A DNA stretch of 64,000 bases from Eucalyptus grandis (Eukaryota; Streptophyta; Magnoliopsida; Myrtales; Myrtaceae), in contig NC_052618.1 in the NCBI RefSeq assembly GCF_016545825.1, forward strand, positions 60,008,561 to 60,072,560. The letters run 5' to 3'. Positions 12,968 to 24,410 of the stretch are shown here, one piece after another. The notes below the pieces were generated by a model. The model did not search any database, was not told where the DNA came from, and saw nothing but the letters and a program-made list of their open reading frames with translations. The position numbers were made by a program, and so were the translations under genes. Each line of letters starts with the position of its first letter. Positions within the stretch are counted from its first letter, which is position 1.

Positions 12968-13745
12968 TTTCAATAAGAGTTTTCTTGTAAAGTTTTTTTT
13001 TTTTTTTTTACGGGAGTTTTCTTGTAAAGTTGAGTAAATAATCTTTATATGCATAATAGTTTGTTGCAGTTACACAAGCCATTAGTTCATTGGCTTTTGT
13101 CTCTGAAGGTGTCATTTTTGGATTATTGGATTTTGCCTGCATATTCCATGGCAAACCCCTTACTCTTTGCTTACCAACCTTTATCTTGTTCTCATGACTT
13201 CCAAATATGTTGATTTTCTCTAACAAATTTCTGCATCTTCCAAATATGTTGATTTTCTCTAACAAATTTCTGTATGCAGATTTTAGTCTTCATTGTCACC
13301 ATTGGTTCCATATTCATTCTCTATAAAAGTGATGGTTTTATTGAAATATGGGGCGTTTGATTATACATATGGGTTTTCGGACCTTAGCTGGTATTTGAAG
13401 GTATAGTTTCTTGCTTTTTTGAAATTTTCTAGGTGAACTATTTCATTTCTATATTATGAAATAGTAATTGCTTTGCTTGATGTGGTTTTATATAATGGAA
13501 AGGACCTTGGCGCTTTCTTAGGGAGTGACTTCCTCCACGATGTGTAGTAAAATTTTGGGGTCTCTTGCTTGATCTACACCTCTTAAATTCAATTATGCCA
13601 GATATAATAGAAAATTGAATACTTCATTGTATACAAAAGCCAATTTGCATGGCTTATACGATGCCAAATGATATATGTGACAGGTCATCTTATTGCTGTA
13701 AATTAAGAGCTGAAGTGATAGACTGCTAGTACTAATTCCTTCTGA
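12968..13745 (+). repeat. Right-arm segment of the inverted repeat between two LTRs
   Basis: This is the reverse complement of the left-arm interval of about 1460-2145, with a short T-rich expansion near 12994-13008 and a repeated phrase TTCCAAATATGTTGATTTTC at about 13199 and 13236. It corresponds to the outer, 3' flank of the MATE pseudogene. No coding exon was identified with confidence. Confidence 0.75.
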
Positions 13746-13750
13746 TGGTT

Positions 13751-16700
13751 TGTCGTGACCTACCTCGGGAGAGGAAATAGGTTTAGGACGGGCTTAAGAT
13801 CTATGATTAGGCACGAGCTCTCTCAAACTCATACCCCGTGTAATATTAGGATATTTTTAGGAATTTCGTAAAAAAGAGTTGCCACTAGCCTATTGGGTCG
13901 GCTAGAAACCAAGTGAAGCATGATAATATACCTCACTTTTTATACAATTAGAGAATCTAGAGTTGGGGACTTGATTACACTAATTGAACAATTAGTGTCT
14001 TTTGGTATCTAATCTTGTTTATTTTAAAAGAAAATATTTTTGTCAAACAGTTTGAATTGATTTTACACTTATTCACTAACATGTGAGGTGATTAGGTGCG
14101 CAATCATTAAAATAACAATCAACAACCAAGGAAAGTGTTAAATAATTGCATAGGAAATCAAATGTTAATCCTAACTAGACTAAAGAGAAGCCAAACTCTA
14201 TGTGTCAACATCGTACACTCAAAGACAATTGTCCCTAAGGATGGTTAAAACCCTAAAGTAAAGCTTAAAGGCTCAGTCAATTTTTTAGCACAATTCTAGA
14301 GTTAAGAAATTTTCATTTTTTTGAGAAAAAAACTCATAAAATCTTTTGTAAAACTTTTCGAAAGAAAATTTGAATTTCTTGACATTTTTCAATTTTTTAT
14401 TAAAAAAATCGAATTTTTGGTATTTTTTGAATTTTTTAATGTTCTTTTTAATGCATTTTTTAATAGTTAATAATATTATATTCAAAAAACGGTCCGGACT
14501 AGTAAACCCAATCGATTCGTTGGCTTGACACAAACTCGATTAAAACTAAAAAAAAAAAAAAACAAAAAACCGATTTCTTATAAATTTTTTTTTTCGTTTT
14601 TATATTAATATTAATATTTTAATCAATTTTTTTTGTCTTTTCCCTATTTCGTCTTTTTACTACATCTCTTCTATGCGGCTTCTGCTTCTCTTTCACGAAG
14701 CCAGCTTTTGTGTTTCACTTTTTCCGCAATTTTTCTTTTTATATTTTGTTTTTGTTTTGCTTTTTATCCCTTTTATTCTCTTTTTTTTTTTAAACTTCAT
14801 CCTTTCCGACGCTTCTTCCTCAATTTGTGCCATCCTCACCGAACTAAAAACAACACCGCGACGAACCCTCACCAGTGTTTTGGAAGGTCGCCAAGCTACC
14901 GTTTGGCAAAGGTCATTTGTTTCGATCGACGATAACCACTATTGGACACCATTCCGGTAACCACAAACCCATTTTTCAGCACGAAGAAAAACGTCATTAA
15001 TGAATACACATGAATATTTCTCTCGAACACTACAAAACACCACAAATACGAGCAAAGCAAGCAGGACTGGGCATGGGAGGAAAAACAAGTTAATCTTGCG
15101 TTAAAACATACACTGCTCTTCGGTTTTTTATTAAGGCATATTATCGAACATATAAGATGCACTAACTAGAGAGGTAAGCATAGACTCGATTGGGGCTTAG
15201 ATTCAAGCCAAGATCATCACACGATACACAAACACTATTTTGAATCGGCTTAGGGACAAGTTTATCAGCATTTAACTTGAGTTTAAACAAAAATAATAAG
15301 TCTCGGCTATAACGCCAAACACAAACAACACGGAATTTTAGGAGGATCAAGACTGAAGCTCGTGCCTCAACCGGGCTAACAAGGTACGCTGACTCGGAAT
15401 TTTGGGAGGATCAAGACGAGCTCCAACCCGACGCCCCACAAAAAAAGGGCAGACGTACCTAGGAATGATGGTTTGAAGGGGAGCACTGCGGTGGACGAAG
15501 GGGAACACGCACGGGCGTCCTTCGACTCTCTCCCTTTGGCTCGCCCTCTACTCCCTCGAGCTCTCTCCAACTCTCTGGTCTCTTGCTCGGCGACGCCCTC
15601 GACTCCTTGTGTTGTTTTTGTGGAGTTCGTTGGCGCTTCGGGAAGGTCACCGACGGGCGGAGGGAACTGGGCGGTAGAACAGGCGCAGAGACGGAGCGAG
15701 GCGCGGCGGTGGCGTTGGCGCTAGGTCACCGACAGGGCCAAAGCAGAGGCGGCGTCGCGGGCGGAGGCGTTGGGTTGCAAGGTCGACGATGCAAGAACGG
15801 TGGTGAGAGCGAGGCGGCAAAGCGGGCATGGAGCGGCGGTGGCCAGAGTAGCAACGACAGACGTTGCAGATCTCACGGCGGAAGGTGGGCAGCGTTCTGG
15901 CGTGAGGCCGGGCGAGGCAAGTCGCAATAGGAGTGGCGTCTGGAGTCACAATTGGGGCTGGTCGCATGAGCTGCGGTGGTCGGCGTAGGGGGACGGTCAA
16001 TGGCGGAGACGTGGCAGGGGCTCGGTGAGAGGGCTCGCAGTTGTTCGCGGGTTCTTTGGCGGTGTTGGGTTGCGGGCGAAGCGGCGGTGGCCGGCAAAAG
16101 GAGACACCGACGTTCGGAGGCGAGGAGTTGACCAAGAAGAAGAACCGTGGCCCTCCTGTTTTTCCTCTTTTTTTCCCCCAGTTACTCCCCCTCTCTCGAG
16201 CTCTCCCTCTCGGTTCTCTCCTGTTTTTCTCTCTAGGTTCCCTCTGTGTTTTTCCCTCTAGGTTCCCTCTCACCGTGCTTCGTTCTCCTCCTTCCGCTTT
16301 TCCATGCCCCATGCCCCTCTCGCCTCAAAATTGCCGTTAATCAGCCTCTTTTCCTTGCCCGTGTATGCGCCTACAGCTATTTCGGTTCTTGGGGCAAGTT
16401 AGCGGCATTTTCGGCTAAGATAGCAGCAGGTTCTCTTGGGTTTTGACAACCGCAGGCGTTGCCACGCTGCAGCCGTGTGTCATCGCTTCCCTGGCTCCTC
16501 CATCGCTGCTCCTTCTGCTACTCTGTCTTTTGACTTTTGCAGGTCCTGTGCGAAGACCAACCGGAGAGAGAAGATGCTCATTCGCGAGTTGGGCTGAAAG
16601 GGAAAAAGGGCTGGGCCAGGCCCAGCGCGAGGAGGGGACGGAAGAGAAAAGAAAAGGGGCGGGTTAGGCCAATGTCGGATCCAGCCCGACCTGACCGTTT

Positions 16701-16812
16701 TCGTTTTTGCGTTTTTTTAATTAATTTTTATTTATTTTGTTTTTTGTGACTAATTCCTAACCTGTAATGCTATTTTTAATTAATTAATTTATGCGAAATT
16801 TAGGTGTCAACA
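13751..16812 (+). mobile_element. Solo LTR, copy 2 (TGTCGTGACC...GGTGTCAACA)
   Basis: A 3062-bp element related to copy 1. It starts TGTCGTGACCTACCTCGG and ends AATTTAGGTGTCAACA. The flanks TGGTT (13746-13750) and CGGCT (16813-16817) are each one base away from CGGTT, the sequence at the empty site in the left arm (near 1450). This is a decayed 5-bp target duplication. It is longer than copies 1 and 4 and its middle diverges from them. No retroviral-type coding sequence is seen. Confidence 0.78.
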
Positions 16813-16963
16813 CGGCTTAAATGGAATGACTCCTAAATTTCAATGCACCATACAACTTTTTCAATGAAAGCGATTACTTTCTATCCGTCTATCATGTGGA
16901 GTCAAGAGTAAGAGGTTTCTCATTTGTAATTTGTAGAAGCAAAACAGGCAGAAAAGTACCAAA

Positions 16964-18850
16964 AAATCTCGCATGACATTGGGATATTTTTTAGAAATTT
17001 TACATAAAAAGAGTCGCTACTAACTTATTAGGGTCGGCCAGAAACTAAGTGAGGCATGAAAGTGTAGCTCACTTCCTACGCAACTAGAGAATCTAGAGTC
17101 AAACGCAACCAGAGAAATTTAGAGTCAATGATTTGATTATATTAATTGACTAATTAGTGCCATTTTGGTACTTAATCTTGTTCATTTTAATAAAATGACT
17201 TTTTTGGCAGGTTTGGATTGATTTTATACCTATCAATTAATATGTGAGGTGATCATGCGGGTGCGCGATCATTAAAGTAACAATCATGGTTACTAAGATC
17301 TTAATTGTAGTAAAATTAAACATGTGCAATTGAACATAATTATATATGCAAATTAAACATACGATATAATCAAAATACGAGCAAATAAAGACCTAATTAC
17401 GCTAAGAAGACAAAATATGGCAATTCCTAACCAAACCCCATCATTTTTGGATTTTCGATTTTTTTAATTTTTCTAATTTTTTTAATTTTTTAAATTTTTA
17501 TTAAAAAAAGTCAATTTTCAATATATTCTGAATTTTCTTTTGAATTTTCTTAATGTTGTCTGAATTTTTGAATTTTCGGAGGGTTTTGAATTTTTATTAT
17601 TTTTCGAATTTTTTTGAAATTTTTAATATTATAATATTAATGGGAGCGGTTCGGACAGATGAACCCGATCCGACTCCGACCGGGTTCTCTGCACGCTTCT
17701 TTCACCGAGATCTTGTCCCTCACTGCAGCTCGTCCAAACGTTGACCCGGCCCAAACGCGGATCCGACCCAATCGGATAAAAAGACATGTTTTTAATTTTT
17801 TTTTTCAAAAATTTAATATATTTTAAAAAAAACTTTTTGTCTTCTTCCTATTTCATCTTCTTCTACTGCACTTTTTCCTCCTACGACTCCTTCCCAAAGT
17901 CATTTTTTACCTTTCTATAGTTTTTTTTCTTTTTATTCTTTTCTTTTCTTCTTCTGGCCTCCTTCTTCGTGGGTTCTCTACATGCTCGAAGCCCCTTCTT
18001 TCACCGAGATCTTGTCCCTCACTGCAGCTTGTCCAAACGGCAACACCGACCGAAGCAACCGGCGTTCCACCGCCGAACCACCACCATCTACCGGTCGTCC
18101 ATTCCAACCGGCACAAACCACCGTCGGCCACGAACTCCGACGACCATTAATCCAAACATTGAAACGACGAAACTCTCGCTCTCTCGACGATACACAATTA
18201 TTTTGCGAAAGCCACGCCAAAACGCAATAAGCATACAAAGAGAAAACATGATTCAATGGCTATGAACGCAAACACGGATTGATCCCCATTTAAAACGTGA
18301 GCTGGCTTCTGCTCCTTTGCGGGACATTTTCACAAGCACTTGGTGTACACTATTGACACAGGGGATTTTTGACTTGATACGGACACGAGCACAAATCTAA
18401 ACCCCTAACGACGCATCTAGAACAACTATCGGCTTTTGAGGAGGACCGGCTTGGGCCGAAACTTGCGCGAACTAGTTGGTGCATGCTCCGGCCCGTCGTC
18501 TTCCGAAAACAAGGGACACACGGTCGGAAAAAGCCTACCTGGATTCGAGGGCTGCGCAGCGGGGATGGGCGGTGGCTGAAGAACGGACCTCCGCGACGGC
18601 CAACCTCCTTCTCGCCTCCCGCTCCCTCTCGGTCCTTCTCGGTGTTCCTCTCCGTGTTTCTCCCTATTTTCCCTCCGTGATGCCGCCTTCGCCCCGACGC
18701 CCCCCCCTTTCTCTGCGTTGTACTCCAAGCCTTTCAAAGCCAACGGCGTGCGTGCGGCAAACCAACCCGTCGATGGGTCTGCTCCCCGATCCTCCCGCCC
18801 CTTCCTCGTCCCCGTGCTCTGCTCCTCTTCTTTTTTGCAGGTCTTCGTGT
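16964..18850 (+). mobile_element. Truncated LTR copy 3
   Basis: From CGCATGACATTGGGATATTT onward this matches the LTR family about 100 bases in from its 5' end, directly abutting the outer end of the right palindrome arm. It carries the AT tract (about 17450-17640) and the GC-rich body, and it runs out near the TTTTTTGCAGGTC motif that lies near the 3' end of the other copies. Both ends are missing. An internal direct repeat (CACCGAGATCTTGTCCCTCA) occurs at about 17703 and 18002. Confidence 0.65.
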
Positions 18851-19825
18851 CAATAGGGGCATTGGCCGTGAGTGTGGCGCGATCCTACGGTAAGCGATCG
18901 CGATGGACGGTGGTCGTCGTGCGGTGACAGGCATCCTTGGGAAGGAAGCAGTAAAGTTAGCTATTGAGCAAGCTCCTCCTATCATAAAGGAGATAGCAAT
19001 AGTGGAAGATTCCAAATTGGAGCCACTAATAAATCATGATATGGAATTGGAGGTAATTTCCTTCACTTGGCTTCAAACCTCACTATTTCCTTCACTTGGC
19101 TTCAGACCTCACTCTACAAGGGGTATAGATTCATTTTTCTGGAGCAAGAAGCATAAAGAAATGTTGAAGATACACCGTCACTGAAAAATCTTACCTTGCA
19201 TCTTTGAAGAAGACAAACATTGGGAGGCTCCACTTGCTTCTTGACGGATGCAGGTCACTTTCCTCTTCTACACCGTGTCTTGTGGATTAGATAAATTGTT
19301 GTCATTTGGCGAAGATGTAGCAGACTGTCTAAATTTACAATAACATTAGTATGTATCAATGAAATGGTTAAGAGAAATAAGATAATAGATTACAAGTTGT
19401 AGACATTTTCTTTAGCTCATATTTGAAAATAACCAAAAATGGTTTAGTTAACGGCAATATAATTGCTGGAGATGGTATAGACAATGCTGGAAACTAATTA
19501 AACTCAACTTTTAGTAATCCAAAGTTCAAGACTTTTATCAAATGAGAGAGATCTACCAGGGCGAAAATATGCAAGATATTGAAGATGAAGAAATGCTTTC
19601 TTTTTTACAATTTTTTCATCTTTGAATTGTTAATGAACCCACCTCATTTGTTGAATCTATGTGATCTATTAACCCTAAGTTCTATTATAAGGCATCAAAC
19701 CTATGAATCTATTTCCTATTTTTTATTTGTGATTTAGTAGTTAGTCCTTGAATTTAGAAAGAATACAGAAATAGAATAAGAGCCCGTTTCAAATGAAGAA
19801 ATAAGAAAAAAAATCTTGTTTCCAA
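18851..19825. other. Unassigned stretch with a weak coding-like segment
   Basis: A + strand open stretch at 18903-19072 reads [19 protein letters not shown] and runs into a possible donor GTAATT. The pattern faintly recalls the first helix of CC-type resistance proteins, but no further motif supports that. The rest (to 19825) is AT-rich with no recognised gene. Confidence 0.2.
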
Positions 19826-19827
19826 AG

Positions 19828-22800
19828 GGTCGCGACCTAATCTCGAGTGCACTACTTAGGGTTTGGCTAATGAACTATTAAGTTTTAAACTTAGCTCTGA
19901 CTCTCCCAAGCCCATATTAATTCGTGACTTAGGTTTAAATTTTAGCATGCAAAAAATTATTAATTAAGAGTTGTCACTAATCAGTTTATCTACCATAAAC
20001 TGATTACACACCTAAATAAAATAATTGAAGAATTATTTTACTCTTACGAACTAGAGATTTTGGGTACGGAGACTCGATTACACTAGACTTCTCTAATGCT
20101 TTTTCGATATCATTCTTTTTATTTCCAAAAATATCTTTTCAAGCAATTTGATTTGGTTTTAGCCTAAATTACTATTATGCAATAGAGTGATCACACGAAT
20201 GCTCAACCATTATTAAACACTCACTAAATCAAAATCAAAAATTGCATCAAAAGAATTAAACACACAAAGCAAGCAATTATTAATTGGTTTTCCTTTGATC
20301 TTGAAATCGGAATTTTACTATATAATGTGCATTTTAACTACATGACCTATTCAAAGAAAAAAAAACTACATGACCTAACTTTATTAACAAGCAATTTCTA
20401 ATTAAATGAACCTAACATGCAAACTATTTGACATGCACTTAATATTTTTGTATTTTTTTAAAATTAAAATTTGTAATAAGAAAACCTAATTAAACTATCT
20501 AAATTGAATAATTTCCTAATCTATTTTAGGGATTAATTTAACTTAAACCCTATTCTATCTTAGAAAACTATATATATTTTTTTAAAAAAGATTATTAAAA
20601 TATGCAAACATCATCTAGGATCCTATCTATGAAAGAAAATGTTATTTAGATCCTATTCTAATCCATTCTAAAATTGTCCAAATATATCCTATTCAAACTA
20701 GACAATGCTATCACTTGCTCAAAAAAAAAAAAAAACTAGAAAATGCTATCATGAAATCCTATATATACCCTAACATATAATCTAATAAAAGAAATCAATC
20801 TTAATTTATGAAACCCCTACTTGATACACAATTTGATTTTTTTTTTTTTTGGGTATTTTCCAAGATAAGCAAATTCCAAATAAAAATTATATCTAAACCA
20901 CTTAGGATATTCATAAGATAAATGGTTAAAATAATTGGAAAGATAATTTGTTGTTTCACGGATTAAATTAACAATTATTCTAATCCTAAACATCATATAA
21001 GAAAGTTCAAAATAATTACAAATTTGATCCAAAATCTTACGGATCAAATTTATAATTATAATGATTTAAGAATTAAAATACTATCAAAGTGCCAAAAAAA
21101 TCAATATAATTAAAAAATTAATCCGACATCTTACGAATCGGATTAATAATTATAATGACTTCTGGGCAACAATACCCTACAGATTGTCACGACCTACCCT
21201 CGGGGGAGGGAACGTGGTTTATGGATATTGCCCAAAGGACGGGCCTAAAGCCCATGATTAGGCGCGAACTCTCCCAAGCCCATACCTCGCGTGACGTTGG
21301 GATATTTTTAAGAAATTTTGCACAATAGGAGTCGCCACTAGCCTATTAGGGTCGGCTAGAAACCAAGTGAGGCATGAGAGTGTACCTCACTTCCTACGCA
21401 ACCAAATAATCTAGGGTCGGGGACTTGATTACACTAATTAACTAATTAGTGCCATTTCGGTACCTAATCTTGTTCATTTTAAAATAAATGATTTTTATCG
21501 GGCGGTTTGAATTAATTTTATACCTATGCTCTAACATGCGAGGTGATCATGAGAATACGTAATCATTAAAGCAACAATTATAGCTACCAAGATCCTAATT
21601 GCAATAAAATTAAACACGTGCAATTAAACATAATTAGATATGCAAATTAAACATACGACATAATCAATATGCTAGCAAATAAATGTCTAATTACACTAAG
21701 AAAGCAAGATATAGCAATTCCTAACAAAATCCCATCATTTTTGGATTTTCGAAATTTTTAATTTTTAATTAATTTTTAATTAATTTTTAAAAATTTAATT
21801 TTTAAATTTTTAATATTTTTAAATATTTTTTTAGATTTTCGAAATTGTTTTTTTTTAAATAATAAAATAATTTTTGGGACCGGGCCGGTCCAACCCGGCC
21901 CGGGTTCGGCCCGGTCGGCGCGGATCGGGTCCGGTCCGGGTTCGGTCCAACAGGCCCAAGTGGGCCCGAAGCTTGGGCCCAGCCCAAGAAGTCTCCCTCC
22001 TCCCTTTTTAAAACAGACCGGACCCACAAGCCCACATTACACCAGCCCAAGCCTATAAGCCCACAAGCAAAAACAACCCAAACCCGGCCCGATTCACCTA
22101 AAACCGTACCCATTTCTTTGACCCGGTTTGTACCTCCTCTTTAGGGCTCTGTGTTGACGGCGACGGCGGCGACGCGGCGGGCGGCGGCGACAGGTGCAGC
22201 AGGTCGCGCAGCGAAAGGGGTCGGGCTGCTGGCGTTGGCGGCGGCGTCCGGCGGGGCAGCAGACCGGCGGTGCGGGCTCCTGTGGCGTCGGGCAGCAGCA
22301 GAAGGCGAAACTGAAGGGGCGTCGCGGGCTTCGAGTTGCAGGAGCCTCGGAGCAAATTTGCTGGGCGCCGGAGCAGGACCTGCTGTCGTCGGAGGCCGCG
22401 AGCAGCGAGCGAGGAAGGCCGGCGTCGCAGGGGCTACAGCGGCGAAGGAGCAGGGACGTCGCGGCTTCAAAGCTCGGAGGCACTCAGGCTTGGCCGCGAC
22501 ATGCAGGGCGACGATGGCAGGGCGGTGTTCGTGGGTGAGTAGACGAGACAAGGCACGGCGGTGACTGGTGAAGACGCAGCCAGGAGCAGCAGCGCGGAGG
22601 CACGGGCCGGTGCGGGGCTTGCTCGACGGTGGAGCGACAATCGGCTCAGATCTGTCGTCGTCGGGGCTCTCGAGCGTGAGGTCGGGACAGCGGTGCTGTC
22701 ACGGGGGAAATGAGCGGTGGCGGAGCGGCAACGCGGACGGAGGGCAGCGGCTTCGACGGCAGACGGCAGCGCCGCCGCTGCCCTCCTCCCTCCAGATCTG

Positions 22801-24410
22801 GCTTGTTCGGGCAGCAACGGCGTCGGCTTCGCGGGTTGCTGGTGTTGCGAGGGGCCGAGCAGCGGCGGCCGGCGGCTCGGGTAGTAGAGGACGCCGGGTC
22901 GAAGGCGCAGGCTCGGCGAAGGGGGGCTCGGTGGACGCGGGATTTGCAGGCTGCAGATGAGGCGGAGCAGATGCAGGTTGACGCTGGTTGCTGGCGAGGC
23001 GACGGCTCGGCCTCTCTCGGTCCTCTCTCTCCTTCCCTCCCGATCCTCTCTTTCTTCCTCCTTTTTTTTTTCTCCCCGAGCTCTCTCTCCAGCTCTCACC
23101 TCTCTCCCCCGTGTTTCTCTGGTCTTCTCTCGGCTTTTGTTCTGTTGTCGCTTTCTTCTTTTTTCTGACATTGCTGCTTTTCATTTTCTTTTGGTGCAGG
23201 CTCCGCACGCGAAGACACCAGGAAGAAGACAAGTGGAGATGTGGGCTGGGCCAAAGGGAGATGGCGTGGGCCACTCCGGGGAAAGAGAGGCGGGCGACGG
23301 GCCGGGCCAAAGCCAGATCTGGCTCGACCCGACCCCAAGGCGTTTTTTTTTGTGTTGTTGTTGTTTCTTTTTTTCTCTTCTCTTTTTTTTTTCTATTTTT
23401 TTGTTTGTTTTGTTGTTTTTTGTTTTTGTTTTTGTTTTTTTTTTTTTAAATGACTAATTCCTAATTCTGTACACAATTAAATCCTGAATGAAAATAAGAA
23501 AATTTAGGTGTCAACACAGATAATGCCTAAAATATTCATATAATTAACATCGACATCCAATGTTCCAATTTAAGCAATACTAATGAACTTGATTAAAAAA
23601 AATACCTTGAATTTTTATTCTCTAAACGGGACCGGTGTGTGGGATTCGTGAACGATGATTTGCGCCGGGCCAGGCCATGGCGGGTGGACCAGCAACGGGA
23701 TGGCAACAGCTTTGGGCTTCTCGATCACGGTGGTGCAGCAAGCAACAATTCGGACTCTTGTCAGTGCCGGTGTTGAAAGACCAGGAAGTAGCGACACGGT
23801 CGACTAGGGCAAGGAACTCAGCAACGTCCTCGAGCTTGAGAGGGTGAAACGACGGAGTGCAGCGGATCTGGATGCTTGCAAATCCAACGTCCTCGCTGGA
23901 TGGTGAGCAGAAAATGAGTTGAGCGAGCAAGGTTGCAGGTCGAAGCGAAGGAGGCACGGTGACTGGTGGGCGGGCTGTTTCGGCGGTTGTTGCGGTGCTC
24001 GAGGGGCGGAAGGCAGCAGCGGTGGTGCGGACGTCACTCGAGGGGGAGCGGTGATGGCGGGCAGAGACGGTGGCAGGTGCTTGCGGCGTTGGCGCTCGGG
24101 CGAAAGGGACATAAGCCGGCGATGGGTGAGCAGAGGCGGGAGCATCAGGCGCCGGGCGGAGGGGACGGGCGCCGGGCGCCGACAGGTTGAGGCGCGGTGG
24201 CAGGTGCTCGTGGCGTCGGGAGGAGGTGCAGGCACGATCGGGCAGACGCGGGCTGTAGAAGCAGTGGTGGCGGGTCCAGGTGCAGCAGTGCTCACGGCTG
24301 CGGAGGCGCGGCGACAGCAGCTACAGAGGCGGGGCGGAGTGACGCTTGCGGGTCGCGGTGGTGCTCGCGGGCGTTCGGAGCTCCGGCAGCAACGAGACTT
24401 TTGTTGACTT
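19828..24410 (+). mobile_element. Older LTR-like repeat, interrupted by LTR copy 4
   Basis: The stretch opens with TCGCGACCTAATCTCGAG and, like the other LTRs, passes through an AT-rich part (to 21184) into a GC-rich part (about 23630-24400). The start is related to, but distinct from, copies 1-4. The TG is not visible (GG instead) and no clean 3' end was found, so borders are approximate. A partial relative without the nested insertion occurs at about 34920-35750. Confidence 0.5.
21185..23516 (+). mobile_element. Solo LTR, copy 4, nested (TGTCACGACC...GGTGTCAACA)
   Basis: A 2332-bp element of the same family as copies 1 and 2, with perfect 5-bp target duplications CAGAT at 21180-21184 and 23517-23521. 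It sits inside the older LTR-like repeat. The related sequence near 34980-35050 (GGATAATGCCTACAAGATTC and on) runs straight across the insertion point. No internal genes are seen. Confidence 0.8.

Larger units (their letters stand above)
1276..16963. repeat. Large inverted repeat (palindrome) carrying two MATE pseudogenes
   Basis: The left arm is about 1276-6237 and the right arm about 6278-16963, with a spacer of some 40 bases near 6238-6277. Matching landmarks read in opposite orientation: the tail around 1541-1670 against 13510-13660, the site around 2150 against 10350/12963, and the outer end at 1280-1440 against 16815-16963. Removing the two LTR insertions and their target duplications from the right arm leaves about 5.01 kb, against about 4.96 kb on the left. 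Substitutions and small indels are common between arms, so the duplication is not recent. A third short copy of the outer part lies near 37885-38037. Confidence 0.9.

Noticed and set aside
15647..16312. 221-codon minus-strand open frame.
   Set aside because: Lies inside LTR copy 2; biased Arg/Pro composition, a product of CGG/CCG-rich DNA.
10360..16812. Copies 1 and 2 as the two LTRs of one retrotransposon with the interval 12963-13750 as its internal region.
   Set aside because: The interval is palindrome arm sequence with a match in the left arm, and each copy has its own target duplication.
18903..19184. CC-NBS-LRR gene start ([19 protein letters not shown]).
   Set aside because: Only a faint helix-like resemblance, no further resistance-gene motifs downstream; kept as unassigned.
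22467..23310. Overlapping 234-, 203-, 166- and 153-codon frames.
   Set aside because: All are within LTR copy 4 in GC-rich or CT-rich sequence, in multiple frames on both strands, with no conserved domain.
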